Of a stretch of DNA of 64,000 nucleotides, positions 44,797-57,204 are shown piece by piece. This stretch comes from Spinacia oleracea (Eukaryota; Streptophyta; Magnoliopsida; Caryophyllales; Amaranthaceae). The stretch spans positions 84,263,141 to 84,327,140 of the forward strand of contig NC_079487.1 in NCBI RefSeq assembly GCF_020520425.1. The letters are read 5' to 3'. The first letter of the stretch is position 1, and every line of letters starts with the position of its first letter. The notes beneath the pieces are model-generated. The model ran no database searches. It was not told the DNA's origin and saw only the letters and a list, made by a program, of their open reading frames with translations. Both the position numbers and the translations under genes were made by a program.

Positions 44797-47700
44797 TGTA
44801 ACAGCGCGCCCTTAACTTGCTGCTTTCTAAACACACTTAGTTTTAATTTAAACAAACTCAACGTAATTACAACTTTAAACCCTGCTAAACAAACCTTGAC
44901 TCTTCAAACAACTTCAAAGATTTAATCACAGTTTAACCTATCTCAAAGACACTAATCAAGACCCATAAACTTAATTAGTTACTAAAAATTTCGGCAGCAC
45001 TTCCCCTAAATATGGACAACCTAAAATACTGTTTAGGAAATTACGTCAGATTCTCTTTCACCTGCTTTATTTACATTATTCCAACATCACCAGGGTGCCA
45101 CTGCAACAACCCACACTTAATGAGCTACTTCTAAGTACACTTAACTTTAAACCAAAGAAACTCAACTTAATTACGACTCCAATACAAATATATAATCCAT
45201 AAATTATAAAACAAAAGCTTAAAGAAGAAATTATACATCCCATTAACAAACCCTAGGAAACTAAATTACATTTGGCGAATCCATAATCCAAATTTGGACA
45301 CATAAGGCCATTGGAAAACTCTACGAACCTTGAATCTGAACTGAGACCTGACTCTTGCTACCTGCAAAACATTTTAACTCTGCCCCCACCAGGACAGGTT
45401 CAAAGAACAAAATCAGTGGAAATCTGAGTACACACATCCAACCTGAAATGCATTTGATAGGTGGCTCAAAATAGTTTTAGTTTTAGTTTTATAATTTGTT
45501 TTGAAAAGCAATCTCACTTATCAAACTTGCTTCGAAAACATTACATGGTAAAACGTTACAATAGTTGCAAAAGCTTCACACCTTACTATCATCTCACAAA
45601 GTTTCTTAATTCACAATCATATCAACATAGTTAGGCTCACAACTAAGATTCATCATTACTCTCATACTCTTAACCGTAGCTTATTTGACAATTAATCATA
45701 GAGATAGCTCAAGTACTTCTCCCGAAGTAAATTTTTCCCAAACCATCATTTATGACGTAAGGTGGGACTCAATATATACACATATTCCTGACTGGATGGG
45801 GAAAACTCATTGGTACAACATTTCCCAAAGACATATAATTCTCTTCATAAAGTTCTCATAACAATTCAAATGCAGAAATAGACATTCACAAGAAATTTAT
45901 AACTCGTTGCAAAAACACACGACTCAAACTCAACATAATAGCTTACACAGATACAACATATTAGCTTACTGTTGGGGAAAGTGAACACGAATAGAGAGGG
46001 GTTATTCAACCAACTGTCTCTATTTGGTGGGGGTCGTCACCCTCCTGATAAGCATACGCTTGCAAGACTTAACTAGGACATGTCCCTAACTACGGGTCAA
46101 GCACGCTTACCACGAGTAATACACGCTTCCAAATATGGGTCAAGCCCATTTACCACAAGTCTATTGATATAGCACTCGCTTCCAAATATGGGTCAAGCCC
46201 ATTTACCACGAGTGTATTGATATAGCACTCGCTTCCAAATATTTTTCATCACCGATGCACGTGAGCACTATGCCACACATACACGGCCACTTTCCCCTAC
46301 TTAAGTATTTATTACCAATTATGAGGTTCACTCTCAAACTTAAGTTACAATCCCTAAATCATGAAGTAGCTTCTTCCTCATTATATTTCAACTCAGCTTC
46401 TATCTTATATAAATCTTTAACCCGATTTCACTATCAAAGTCAAGATTCGTTGACTCTTTGAACTTACACTACTCACACTGTAAGATCTAGTTAACACATG
46501 AATTCACTCTTATTGATTTATTCTTTTGATCAAACTTCTTAACCAACAAACTCACAATTTGACCTTAAGAGGGTAACGTCCTTAAACATAAATCAACTTG
46601 AGACTCTACTATAATATTACTTTGGCTCGTAGTATGATTTAATTATAATAGTTAAGTTCAATTAGGTGAGCTTAATGTGCCTGAAATGTGTTTTAGAAAC
46701 GTTTATATAAATTCAACTATTCAAAATAAACTTTATTATTCATAGAAATGTCCACTAGTTATTCTTCAATTCATACGTTATAAAAGTATGAAAACTTGAT
46801 CATTTATTCTAAGATATATCATTAATCTTTATAGTAAACTCCGCTTTAAAACTTGTTAAAGATTTACTTATTTACAAACTATTCTCATTTCAAGAATTCA
46901 AAACAGAACTAAAACGTCTTTAATTATAGCCCTTCTAACTCTTAAGTTCACTAAAATACTTAAACATCTTTCAAAACTAGTTTAAATTTCATAGTTCATA
47001 AATTAAGGAAAACCATGCGATTTTAGAAAATTTCAAAATAAGGTGGCTTGTTCCGAATTATTATAACTCTTGAAATAACTTGCTAAAGATGCATTTAAAT
47101 CTCGATTTTGTTTTATTTAAACTAGTTTAGAACTTGTCATATTCCATGTTAGAAACTCTTTCTTATTTTTATTAATCCTTGATTAATAAAACATGCATCT
47201 TTTAAGAAATTCAAGGCAAGTATAACTCGATTGGGTCAAAATTAGACCCTCCTTGAAAAAAAATATTTTTGAACTTAGTAAACTATAACTTTGATTTCAC
47301 TTAATCCTATTTCAAAATCTTCCATACGATTTAATATTAAGACCTTAACTCCTTAGAGACTTGGGTAGGACCCCGTCCATTATGCGCATGACTTTTGCTT
47401 AATCACTAACGTATTCAATTTATGACAACTCTTATTGAAGACACCCTTAACCTTTCGACTCATTCACATACCTCATGTTTAACCATGACACTAATTTATT
47501 CCAAAATTCAACTCAAGAACCCTTGTTGAACTCAATAGTCGCAAAACCTCTCAACCTTTGCCATCTCTTACTTGGATTCCCAATAGCACCAATATTCATT
47601 CAGAAGAATAAAGATTCTTAAATTATTATAATTCAATTTGTGAGACATATATATAGTTCAATTCATAAAACATACTTAAATTCGTAAAGCGCAATTCAAT

Positions 47701-49430
47701 TTGCAAGACATAGTTCAATTCATAAAACATACTTAAATTTTTAAAGCGCAATTCGATTTGCAAAACACGATTCAATTTCCAAAGCATAATTAAATTTGTA
47801 AAGCACAGTTCAGAATCTATACATATACATATATACACATAATACTTAGACTTAAAATATGATTTCAACATTGAAGATGGTTGGGCGATGTGTACCCTTG
47901 GATTACTGACGCATACAAACTCCAAGAACTACATATTAGATCATCCATCTCTACTTATATTCCAAAACTCTATTCTCCTTATTCATCTTCCCTAACAATT
48001 CACCTCAACGAACAAAGACACGAATTAATAGTTCATTCACTTAAATCAGATCAAACTAAATCAGTTTCTCTTAGAAATCCCCCTAATCGATATTTCAGAA
48101 TTTTATTCTAGGCTACCCATAGTCTAAATTCAATCCCTTTTAACTGGAACCATTTTGAAAACTTTGTTTAGAATTAATATAGCACACATTCTACCTTAAG
48201 AAAATGAATTAGATTACTCGACATAGATTATAATTGAAATCAGAATCGGAATACTTATTTGTTTTATAACTCAATTCGAAAAACTCAAATCATATTTCAT
48301 TTATAACTCTTATTTGTATCAAGAAAAATTTATTCGAGTTAATCAAATATATTAGCAAAATCAATCAAGTTCAATAATCAAAATCATTTACATATATAAT
48401 CAAAATAATTAATCAATGACAAATTTATGTCCCATAACTATTGCAATATGATTGGGCTAAACTAGAATAAATCAAAAAGGAATTGAAGTATACCCTCAAA
48501 TTTAAATGGAAGAGCAAGAAGGGTATTTAGCAATAGCAAGATCAGGAACACAATAACAACAACAGCGACGGCAGCGGGGTAAGCAGGGTTGCCACATGCA
48601 GCAGCGAAGGGGAGGCGACAGTGGTGGCTACCACACAGAGGAGAGAGAAAAATTGAGTTAGGGTTTAAAATTTTGAATCAAATTAATCAATCAATTGAGG
48701 AGGGATTTGAAATCAATTACCGTTTGATGATGGGGCATAGATGATGGTTATGTCGACCACCGTCGACGGCGGCACATGCACATACGAGAAGAGGCGAGGG
48801 CACGGAGGAGAGAGAAGCAAGGTATCACCAACAACAACTACATAGATGGCGATCCGCGAAAAAGGGAAGGCATAGGAGCTGCGGCGCGGTGGCGCGGCGC
48901 GGTGCAACACGGTGGTGCTGCGTTGCAGTGGAGTGAGGAGGGAGAGAGCTCAAAGTGAAGAGAAGGAAAGGGAATCGGGTGTGGAAGAGAGAATGAGGGG
49001 ATTTGTTGGTTTTCCTCTTTGGAAAATGGTTTTTTTTTTCATAATTTAAAATAAAACGAAAATCATTCAAGTAAAGTCTTTATCAAAATAATTTAGCAAA
49101 TACCCATTAAATGAGAATAAAATAACGAAATAAATAAATAAATTCCAATGATTCAATCTTAAACAGAATTAAAATAAATAAAGATTCCTAATTAAGCTCT
49201 AAGTTTAAACTTATTTATTACTATTCACTTGTAGTAAAAGCTCGAGATAATTTCAAAGTCCAAGTTTATGAAATGATGAAATAAATTTTAAATTCGCTCA
49301 CAAAATTAACATAATTCTTCCAAAGCCAAGACCTCAAATTTATTTTAAGAGAAGAATTTTAAGAACGAGTTTAAGATGGTAATTACACTTAATATCAGAT
49401 TTAAAGCTGCTTGAAATCTGGGCTATTACA
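44797..49430 (-). mobile_element. Solo LTR, Tekay-like, 4.6 kb, nested in copia integrase
   Basis: Bounds TGTAACAGCGCGCCC (44797) and GGGCTATTACA (49430). The five-base duplication AATGA (44792-44796, 49431-49435) is exact, and removing the insert restores the open frame. On the minus strand the ends match the class at 22327-25022 (TGTAATAGCCCAGATTTC start, GTTACA end). It has no gag, pol or primer site. Internal short repeats include a two-copy ~67-bp unit with TATTGATATAGCACTCGCTT (46135-46240) and AATTCATAAAACATACTTAA units (about 47640-47790). The CT-rich block of the other solo LTR has a GC-rich counterpart at 48530-49000. Confidence 0.9.
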
Positions 49431-51579
49431 AATGATGGGTCAGGCCGAACTTCCTTTACAGTTCTGGGGACATGCGTTGCAAACTGCAGCACTCACACTG
49501 AATCGTGCTCCGTCAAAAGCTGTTGAAAAGACTCCATACGAATTGTGGACTAGGAAACTTTCAAAGTTGTCTTTTCTGAAGATTTGGGGTTGCGAAGCAT
49601 ATGTCAAACGATTAATTTCGGACAAGCTACAACCTAAATCTGACAAATGTTTCTTCGTTGGGTATCCAAAAGAAACTATGGGGTATTATTTCCACAACAA
49701 GTCAGACAACAAGGTATTCGTTGCTCGTGACAGTGTCTTTTTGGAAAGAAATCATATTTCCAAATTGACAAGTGGGAGAATAATAGACCTCGAAGAGATT
49801 CGAGACGGACAACGAACTCAGAACTCTTTAGAAGCAGTTCAAGTTGATGAACCTCCAAGGTCTTTAGAAGAGCCAGTGGGAGTAGTTCCTCAAAACGCTG
49901 TTGCCCCTCGTAGGTCAAATAGAACTATTTTTTAGCCGGACAGATGGACAGGTGTCCTCTTGACTGAAAACTTAGACGTTCTCATATTGGATAGTGATGA
50001 ACCTTTGACTTACAAGCATGCTATGACGAGCCCAAGCTCCATTAAATGGTTAGAGGCCATGCAATCTGAAATAGACTCCATGTCTGAAAATCAAGTCTGG
50101 GATTTGGTTGATTTGCCGGATGGGTTCACACCTATCGGATGCAAATGGGTCTTCAAATTGAAGAAAGACAAAGATGGAATTGTATACATATACAAGGCTA
50201 GATTGGTAGCAAAAGGTTGCAGGCAAGTTCACGGCGTTGACTACGATGAAACCTTTTTTCCAGTCGCGATGCTTAAGTCTATTCGGATAATCCTTGCGAT
50301 TGCCGCTTTTCATGACTATGAAATATGGAAAATTGATGTCAAAACTGCCTTCTTGAACGGTGTTCTTGAAGAGACTGTGTTAATGACACAACCGGAGGGT
50401 TTTGTCGATCAAAAGAACCAAGGAAATGTATGCAAGCTTAAGAAGTCCATCTACGGACTAAAGCAGGCATCAAGGAGTTGGAATAAACGATTTGATGAAG
50501 CAGTCAATAAGTTTGGCTTCATCAAGAATCAGGACGAATCTTGTGTATACAAGAAGGTCAGTGGGAGTAAAATTGCATTCCTAGTCTTGTATATTGACGA
50601 CATACTGCTTATTGGAAACGACATTCCTATGTTGGAGTCTGTAAAGACTTGGCTCGGGAAGTGTTTCTCAATGAAGGACTTAGGAGAGGCACAGTACATA
50701 TTGGGCATCAAGATCTATAGGGATAGATCTAAGAGGATGATTGGACTAAGCCAAAGCACTTACATTGACAAAGTGCTAGCTAGGTTCAATATGATGGAAG
50801 CCAAGAGAGGCCATCTACCCATGTCACATGGCGTATATCTAAGTAAGAATCAGTGTCCCAAAACATCTGATGAGCGTAGAAAGATGAGTGGAATTCCATA
50901 TGCTTCGGCTATTGGATCCATCATGTATGCTATGATTTGTACAAGGCCGGATGTTTCGTTCGCAGTCAGTGCAACGAGCAGGTACCAGTCAGAACCAGGT
51001 GAGGCGCATTGGACTGCTGCCAAGAACATCCTAAAGTACCTGAAAAGGACTAAGGATCAGTTTCTGGTTTATGGTGGTACAGATGAGTTGATTGTTAAGG
51101 GCTATACGGACGCAAGCTTTCAAACCGACAGAGATGATTTCAGATCACAGTCTGGGTTTGTGTTCTGCCTCAACGGAGGAGCAGTAAGCTGGAAAAGTGC
51201 TAAGTAAAGCACTATTGCGGATTCTACAATTGAAGCCGAGTACATTGCTGCCTCAGAAGCAGCAAAGGAAGCTGTTTGGATTCGGAAGTTCATCGAAGAA
51301 CTTGGTGTTGTCCCCTCCATTAAAGGACCAGTGGCTTTGTATTGCGACAATAGCGGAGCCATTTCCCAGGCAAAGGAGCCTAGGAGCCACCAGAAGTCCA
51401 ATCACGTACTGCGGCGATTTCATATACTTCGAGAGATCGTTGAAAGAAAGGAAATCGAGATTTGCAAGGTTGGAACTGACGACAACATCGCGGATCCATT
51501 GACTAAACCGTTGCCACAAGTGAAACACAACGCACATGTAGCAACCATGGGAATCAAGCATGTTGGAGAATGGCTTTGA
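49431..51579 (+). pseudogene. Copia pol 3' part: integrase end, reverse transcriptase, RNase H, two stops
   Basis: One frame runs from 49431 through the integrase C-terminus (LWTRKLSKLSFLKIWGCEAY), reverse transcriptase (IDVKTAFLNGVLEE at about 50330, LYIDDILLIGND at about 50590 with the YxDD box) and RNase H (GYTDASFQTD, DSTIEAEYIAASEAA, CDNSGAISQAKE), ending at TGA 51577-51579. Two in-frame stops interrupt it: TAG at 49933-49935 between integrase and RT, and TAA at 51205-51207 in RNase H. The paralogous copy at 8634-8636 has CAA at the second site, so that stop is a C-to-T change. Confidence 0.94.
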
Positions 51580-52421
51580 TTTTATAAGTATTGTTTTAGA
51601 ACATCTGTTAGATATATGTTTAAAACAATTGGTTTAACCATTTCATATTTATGAAATTTATTTATTTCATATTCATTTAATTGTGGTTTAGAATTAAATG
51701 ATAAGTCCATGTGATTCAAATCATTCAAATGGGATGTCAAGATGGATTCTTTGGCAAAGAAACACCCATAAGTGAACTTGAATATTGAAGTCACAAAGGA
51801 TCCCTAATCCAGGTCATTGAAAGGTGGACGACCAATGACGAATGAAGATTAGATTGCAAGTAGATTACTTAGTTCTTTTTCTTGAACTAGAGTGACTGGA
51901 TGTCAGAATCTTTTGCATAGATACTTATTGGATCTTATATTGGATTGACCATAAGAACGCTTTAAGAGATTAAAGTCATGTCATAGGTAGTTCTCATTAA
52001 TGGTGATTAGAAACCGTTCCTCAGAACATGAGCGATTATGTCTGCTCGTTTGAGAATTAGTTCGCTTTGATACTAGCTAAACGTCGCACCGTAAAAGGAA
52101 GCTATAAAAGCAGTTATTGGGCGTACTATGAATCAAAGTGAGTGTTCATAGATTGCAAGAATGGATTGTCCTCTATCTTTGATAGGATATGGTGTTGTTG
52201 TGTAACAAGGCCTCTCGGAGAGTTAGATACTGTAAAATGCATGGCCGTGCTCAGAATGATTAGGCTTAACCTTCTGCAAAAGTTTGACAGTTGAACTCTG
52301 TAATCCGAGAAACACTTCTGGACCTAATAAGGATGGCTCGGATCTTACCTTATGTTCAGTAAGTAACACTAAGTGACAAAGGAATGTCGATGCACACTTG
52401 TCTGAATGACAAGTGGGAGAT
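51580..52421 (+). other. Copia 3' untranslated region and polypurine tract
   Basis: Non-coding, collinear with 9004-9864. It ends in GACAAGTGGGAGAT, the polypurine tract next to the 3' LTR. Confidence 0.8.
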
Positions 52422-53469
52422 TGAAGGAAATATGTCCTTCACCCAAGGTGCATTAAGTCTAATACTAAGGTTCAGATTAATTGCGAACAATTAATTCAGT
52501 AACATCAAGTGATCGGAACAGCTAGCTGGAGCAATGCTTCCGATCAGTGAGTTCCAATGGATATTGAACTCACAACTTACTCTTGACTGAACCTACAAGG
52601 TCACACCAATGACACGTAACAGATCATCGGATTAAATGAATCGGAAATTCATTTAATAGCTTTTCGGGAATTAGTTGGAAACGTATTATACGATACGACC
52701 TTTGTCGGAATCGTATATCGTATCGCGAATATTCGTAAGCTAGGCGACACGAATAAATCGTATCGTACGACGGTGATTCATCGTATACGAAATGATAAAT
52801 AATATATCGGAAATATATTAAATAGCGAATACGAAGGGCATCGGAGTTGTCGGCCCGTCGAGCCAAGCACGTAAGCGTGCAAGGCCCAAGAGCCAGCAAG
52901 CTCGCGAGCAAAGGCGAGCAAGGCAAGCCCATTGGGCGCGAGCACGCAACAGAAAGCAATAACGCACAGCACGACGAGCGAGCAAGGCCCACGGCCCAGC
53001 TGCTTGGCGCGCGCGCTGTGGGCTTCGGCCTGCAGTGTGTCGCTGTGCGCAGGCGTGTGTCCGTGTTGCTTGGCTCGCACGGCTTGCTAGCCGGCCTTGC
53101 TTCTTTCTTGGTCGGTTAGTAAGGTTAATGATATAACCTTACAACCTTGTTTCCAATACACACACAATTCATACACTCAAACCCTAGAGACACAGAGAAC
53201 CTTGATTCTCTCTGTGCCTCCAAAGTGAGTTCTTCCCAAAAGCAAAGTATCTTGATTAATTGTCTAAGCTATGATTATCAAGACGGATCTGACGTGTCGG
53301 TGAACCAAGTAGAGGAACGACAAGTGGAGTTCTTTGATCGTGTTCGTTGACAGATTATTGTGGAAAACACGCTTCGAATGTAAGTTTGCTTAATCTGTGC
53401 TTTATACATGTTTCCTGGCTTTGGGGATTGTTCCGCACATGTTATTATGTTTAACTGTATTCCCCTACA
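52422..53469 (+). repeat. 3' LTR of the copia element
   Basis: 1048 bp, ending TTCCCCTACA directly before the second GAGAT. It differs from the 5' LTR by scattered substitutions and compensating small indels. Confidence 0.95.
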
Positions 53470-54107
53470 GAGATGTTTTCAATGGGTTCTACTTTGATTA
53501 TTCCGTAGATGAACATGATCATGTTTCACATCTGTTTTGGGCGGATGCAACTAGCCGTAAGAATTATTCATTGTTTGGAGAAATGATATCTTTTGATTGC
53601 ACCTATGACTCCAACACATACTCAATGGTTTTAGCACCTTTCACTGGAGTAGACCATCACAAATCTTGCATCACATTTGGGGTTGGTTTACTTTCTAAAG
53701 AAGATGCTCAATCATTTGAATGGCTATTTAGGACTTTTCTTAATGCTATGGGAAATTGTGAGTCTAGATATTTGATAACCGATCAAGACCCGGCAATGAA
53801 AGTTGCCATAAATGAGGTGTTTGTTAACACTCGCCACCGACTTTGTTTGTGGCATATAATGAAAAAAGTTCCTGAAAAAGTAGGCCCCGAGATCAAACAA
53901 GATGAAGATTTTCTTAAGTTGTTAAATGAGTGTGTGTGGGACATTGAACAAGAATCCGAGGAATTTGAAGCTACTTGGAACTCCCTTATGGTTCAATATA
54001 ACCTTGTGGAGAATGGTTGGTTCCAACATATGTTTTCAATAAGAGAACATTGGATACCGTGCTACTTTAGAGATCTCGGGTTAGGCAGCATTTTCTCTTT
54101 TTATTAA
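53470..54107 (+). pseudogene. FAR1-type gene, MULE transposase domain
   Basis: This is the continuation of the exon split by the copia element; the frame joins that of 39163-39351 across one copy of GAGAT. It encodes the FAR1 MULE (DDE) domain: VSHLFWADATSRKNYSLFGE, FDCTYDSN with a catalytic-position Asp, APFTGVDHHKSCITFGVGLL, LITDQDPAM with the second Asp, and HRLCLWHIMKK (the conserved C/H region). The exon should end near 54078-54085 before an intron full of palindromes; the annotated frame runs on to a stop at 54107. Confidence 0.9.
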
Positions 54108-54479
54108 TATGCTTCGATGTCAAATTTTGTTATTTTGTTAATCTGATTTAATCTCATCAGAAATTTGATCTCATTTCTGCTTATTTACTTTCTGTCAATC
54201 TGTATTTTTGGCACCTTTCACCAGTTAATTTGTGATGTATGGTGTTTACTTGAAGTCTAGCTTAAGATTAACTTGCTGAGAATGCTCTTTCCAGATCAGT
54301 TACGTCCTGCATTCACTTTTTTGAAGTCTTCTTGTATCCCGCCTTATGGTTTTGAGTGTTTTGACAGTGTGAGACATGAGTGTGAAACAATTATGTTGTT
54401 TCTAGGAAGGTCTTGAGCCAGTAAAGCTCAGACTTCAGTTGGAGATTCAATATTATTGTTATTGTTGCCTTTAAAATCA

Positions 54480-54900
54480 GAAACTTTAATTTCTGCAAAT
54501 GAGCAAAATTCATTTAATCATTTAAAATCAGAAACTTTAATTTCTGCAAATGAGTAAAATTCATTTACTCATTTGTCTAAATGAGTAAAAAAAATTTACT
54601 AATTTAGACAAATGAGCAAAATAAATTTACTCATTTAAAATCAGAAACTTTAATTTCTGCAAATGAGCAAAATTAATTTCCTCATTTAGACAAATGAGTA
54701 AAATAAATTTACTCATTTAGACAAATGAGCAAAATATATTTACTCATTTGGCTAAATGAGCAAAAAAGGTACTTATTTGTGCAAATGAGCAGAAAACTGT
54801 CCAAACCATAATAGTTACTTGTGTAGAAAACTTTCTCATTTGTCTAAATGAGCAAAAATATTACTCATTTGTCCAAATGAGCAGAAAACTTTTTGATTAC
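54480..54900. repeat. Palindromic array III in the FAR1-type gene intron
   Basis: Alternating CAAATGAGCAAAAT and TTTACTCATTTAGACAAATGAG units, mostly with the pair spaced by 2-4 bases. They are interleaved with a CAGAAACTTTAATTTCTG palindrome present three times (54478, 54529, 54641). This is the same motif as arrays I and II. Confidence 0.88.
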
Positions 54901-54950
54901 TTTTTTGTTTTAAATTTCATAAATTTCATAAGTTAAGCTATTGAATGCAG

Positions 54951-55890
54951 GTTAGGAGGCATTTTAAGAACTACCTCTAGATCAGAAAGTGAGAATAGTT
55001 TTTTCAACAATTTCACCAATCCGCATGTGACACTTATAGAATTCTACATGCGTTTTGAAAGTGCAATGGATGCACAAAGGCACAAGCAAGATAAGCTAAA
55101 TACGGATTCCATTCACTATGTTCCTCAATTTATAACTCCATTGCCTTTGGAGAAACACGCAGCTGAGGTGTATACCAGAAAAATGTTCTACATGTTTCAG
55201 GATGAGGTGTACAAGGCTTGTTTCAGATGTGGGATTAGTTCTATTAGAATGGAAGAAAATATTGAAATCGCACAAGTCATGGATCATTCTCGACAGAAAA
55301 CAAGTGAGGTAACATTTAATTCTGGAAATCTCATGACACGCAAATTGTTTGAGAGATTGGGGATTTTATGTAAACATGCAATATGTGTTTTAAATGCAAG
55401 ACAAGTTACAAAGATTCTAGAGTACTACATTCTTGATTGATGGACAAAAGAGGCAACCAAAAGGTCAATTTTTGATATGCATGGTAACTTCCTTGAAGAA
55501 TGTAGGAAGATGAACACAACAACTAAAATGTTAGGGGAAATTTGGTCAGAGATTTTTAATTGTGTAGGCCTTGCAGAGGGAAATGAGGAAAATTTGCAAC
55601 AATTTCTCGATAATCTTAGAGATTTTAGTAAGAATTTGGTAGAAAAAGGAAAGTGTGTGCCAATGACAAAAACTCAAGAGATGCAGCTTTTTGTTGGTCC
55701 TAGTGTGTCTTCTAACCTCAATATCCAAAATCCAATACAATAGAAGAATAAAGGCAAGAGACATAGAATAGTAGGAGAAAAGGAGGCAACAATTGAGCAA
55801 AGTCAGAAACCCAAAAGAAAATGTAAAGCTTGTGGGGCATATGATTATCACGACAGTCGTAACTGCCCGAACAAAACTACAACCTAAGCA
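54951..55890 (+). pseudogene. FAR1-type gene, 3' part with SWIM-like region and zinc knuckle
   Basis: After an acceptor AATGCAG|G (54950), ILRTTSRSESENSFFNNFTN and MRFESAMDAQRHKQDK match the FAR1 region after the MULE domain. A SWIM-like segment (KLFERLGILCKHAICVL, about 55340-55394) keeps the CxH but lacks the first Cys pair. An in-frame TGA at 55438-55440 interrupts ILD*WTKEATK, at a place where related proteins usually have Arg, consistent with CGA to TGA. The same frame continues to a stop at about 55743, then a last block in another frame holds CKACGAYDYHDSRNC (55830-55866), a CCHC zinc knuckle. Confidence 0.85.
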
Positions 55891-57200
55891 AGGTAACTGA
55901 CAAATTAAATTCTGCTTATTTACTTTCTGTTAATCTGTGTTTTTTTTGGCACCTTTTCACCAGTTAAGTGAACATGTTTCCCAACTCTTACATTCAATTT
56001 TGCTTGTTTGAATCCAAATCTCTCGTGCGACGAGTATCATTATAGGTGTTCATTTTCTTATGTCGATTTATGGAAAGACATCCTTCAGATTGCTTTTGAA
56101 AGTTCAGTTTGGACAAAAATAACCTGTTGTTTCTTCTCGTGAACTGAGCTGGCATTATAATTGATTAATCATTGTTGCTTATGTTTTAAATAATAGTTTC
56201 TTATATTCTAAATCATTGTTGCATATGTTCTAAATAATAGTATTGCATCATGAATCACAATGACTCTCCTAAACTTACATGAGAGTTGCTGTAAGAGTTG
56301 GGAAACAGGTAAACGGAGATGTAGAGATGTGTTGAAAAGTGGTTGCAGGTGCGTACGTAAGGGGATAGAAGGGTCTGGGTTGGAAGGAGGGTTGGTGTAA
56401 GGAGGGAGTTGGAAGATGTGAAAAGGTTATAATCTCAACATTTTACTGGACTAGCTATCTTTGACAGAAACACAACTATATTTATCGACAACAACTTAAT
56501 TCTGCTTGTAAGAAAATGCAGATCAGAAATGTTAAATCAGCTATATTTATCGACAGCAACGTAATTCTTCTTGTAACATTATTTACTAGAAACATTCTCT
56601 TTGTCTCTCTCAGGTAACGAGGCACGTAGATTATTAGGCACGTAGATGATCCTCAAGAAGCTGCTGAATGCTTAGCAAGGGAAGCTTTGGGAAGAATGAG
56701 CAAAAGCAACATTTCCTTCGTAGTTATTCTTTTTGAGTACAATTTTGTACCTTTTGGAACCTATTTAACTGTAACAACTAATTAGTGTGGAATACAATTG
56801 GCAATGGAAACAAATGAGCAAATATTTGGACTCCGAAAAATCTATTGTGCCATCTATTGGAAGTATTAAAATTCACTGCTGTGTTTATTTCTTGTGTACA
56901 TATTGCACTGTTTTGTGCCATGTGTTGAATGAAGTTCAATGTTCTGTTTATTTCTTGTATTACTTCTTGCAGAACAAGAAGGGCTGCTTTACACAGTTTT
57001 TAAAGGGCTTAGTATATAGTTTGACTTACCAAGTGCATCATTTATAAACAAATGAGCAAGTGCATCATTGTTCAGCAAAACAGAAGGAATTTTAGAATTT
57101 GCTCATTTATAAACAAATAAGCATATATTTGGATTCGAAACTTAAATATTTGCTCATTTAGAATAATGAGAAAATATTTAGAACTTCAAAATTTTTGCTC
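55891..57200 (+). other. 3' flank of the FAR1-type gene with sparse palindromes (array IV)
   Basis: No further gene. From about 56810, half-sites and weak palindromes (AAACAAATGAGCAAATATTT, TTTGCTCATTTATAAACAAA, TTTGCTCATTTAGAATAATG) recur to about 57205. The gypsy LTR then starts. Confidence 0.6.
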
Positions 57201-57204
57201 ATTT

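Larger units (their letters stand above)
39352..53469 (+). mobile_element. Ty1/copia retrotransposon, 14.1 kb with nested solo LTR, TSD GAGAT
   Basis: Both LTRs are 1048 bp (39352-40399 and 52422-53469). They start TGAAGGAAAT and end TTCCCCTACA. GAGAT flanks the insertion (39347-39351 and 53470-53474). The target is an exon of the FAR1-like gene, which is cleanly split. Primer site TGGTATCATGAGCC is at 40401, and AAGTGGGAGAT precedes the 3' LTR. Without the nested solo LTR the element is about 9.5 kb. Its gag-pol carries several lesions, so it is not autonomous now. Confidence 0.97.
35828..57200 (+). mobile_element. Putative FAR1-type MULE element B with palindromic arrays
   Basis: Position 35828 starts AGGTCCCCCTCCCATGAGAAG...TTAAAATGAGAAGAATAGG, the same kind of end as element A, in the opposite sense and separated from it by a 12-bp TA run. 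Inside are palindromic arrays (36597-38200, 54480-54900, 56800-57200) and a FAR1/MULE-transposase gene. The 14.1-kb copia insertion accounts for much of the length. No right terminal repeat is seen before the gypsy LTR at about 57200. It may lie beyond the gypsy insertion, outside the window. That one element spans all this is inference. Confidence 0.5.
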
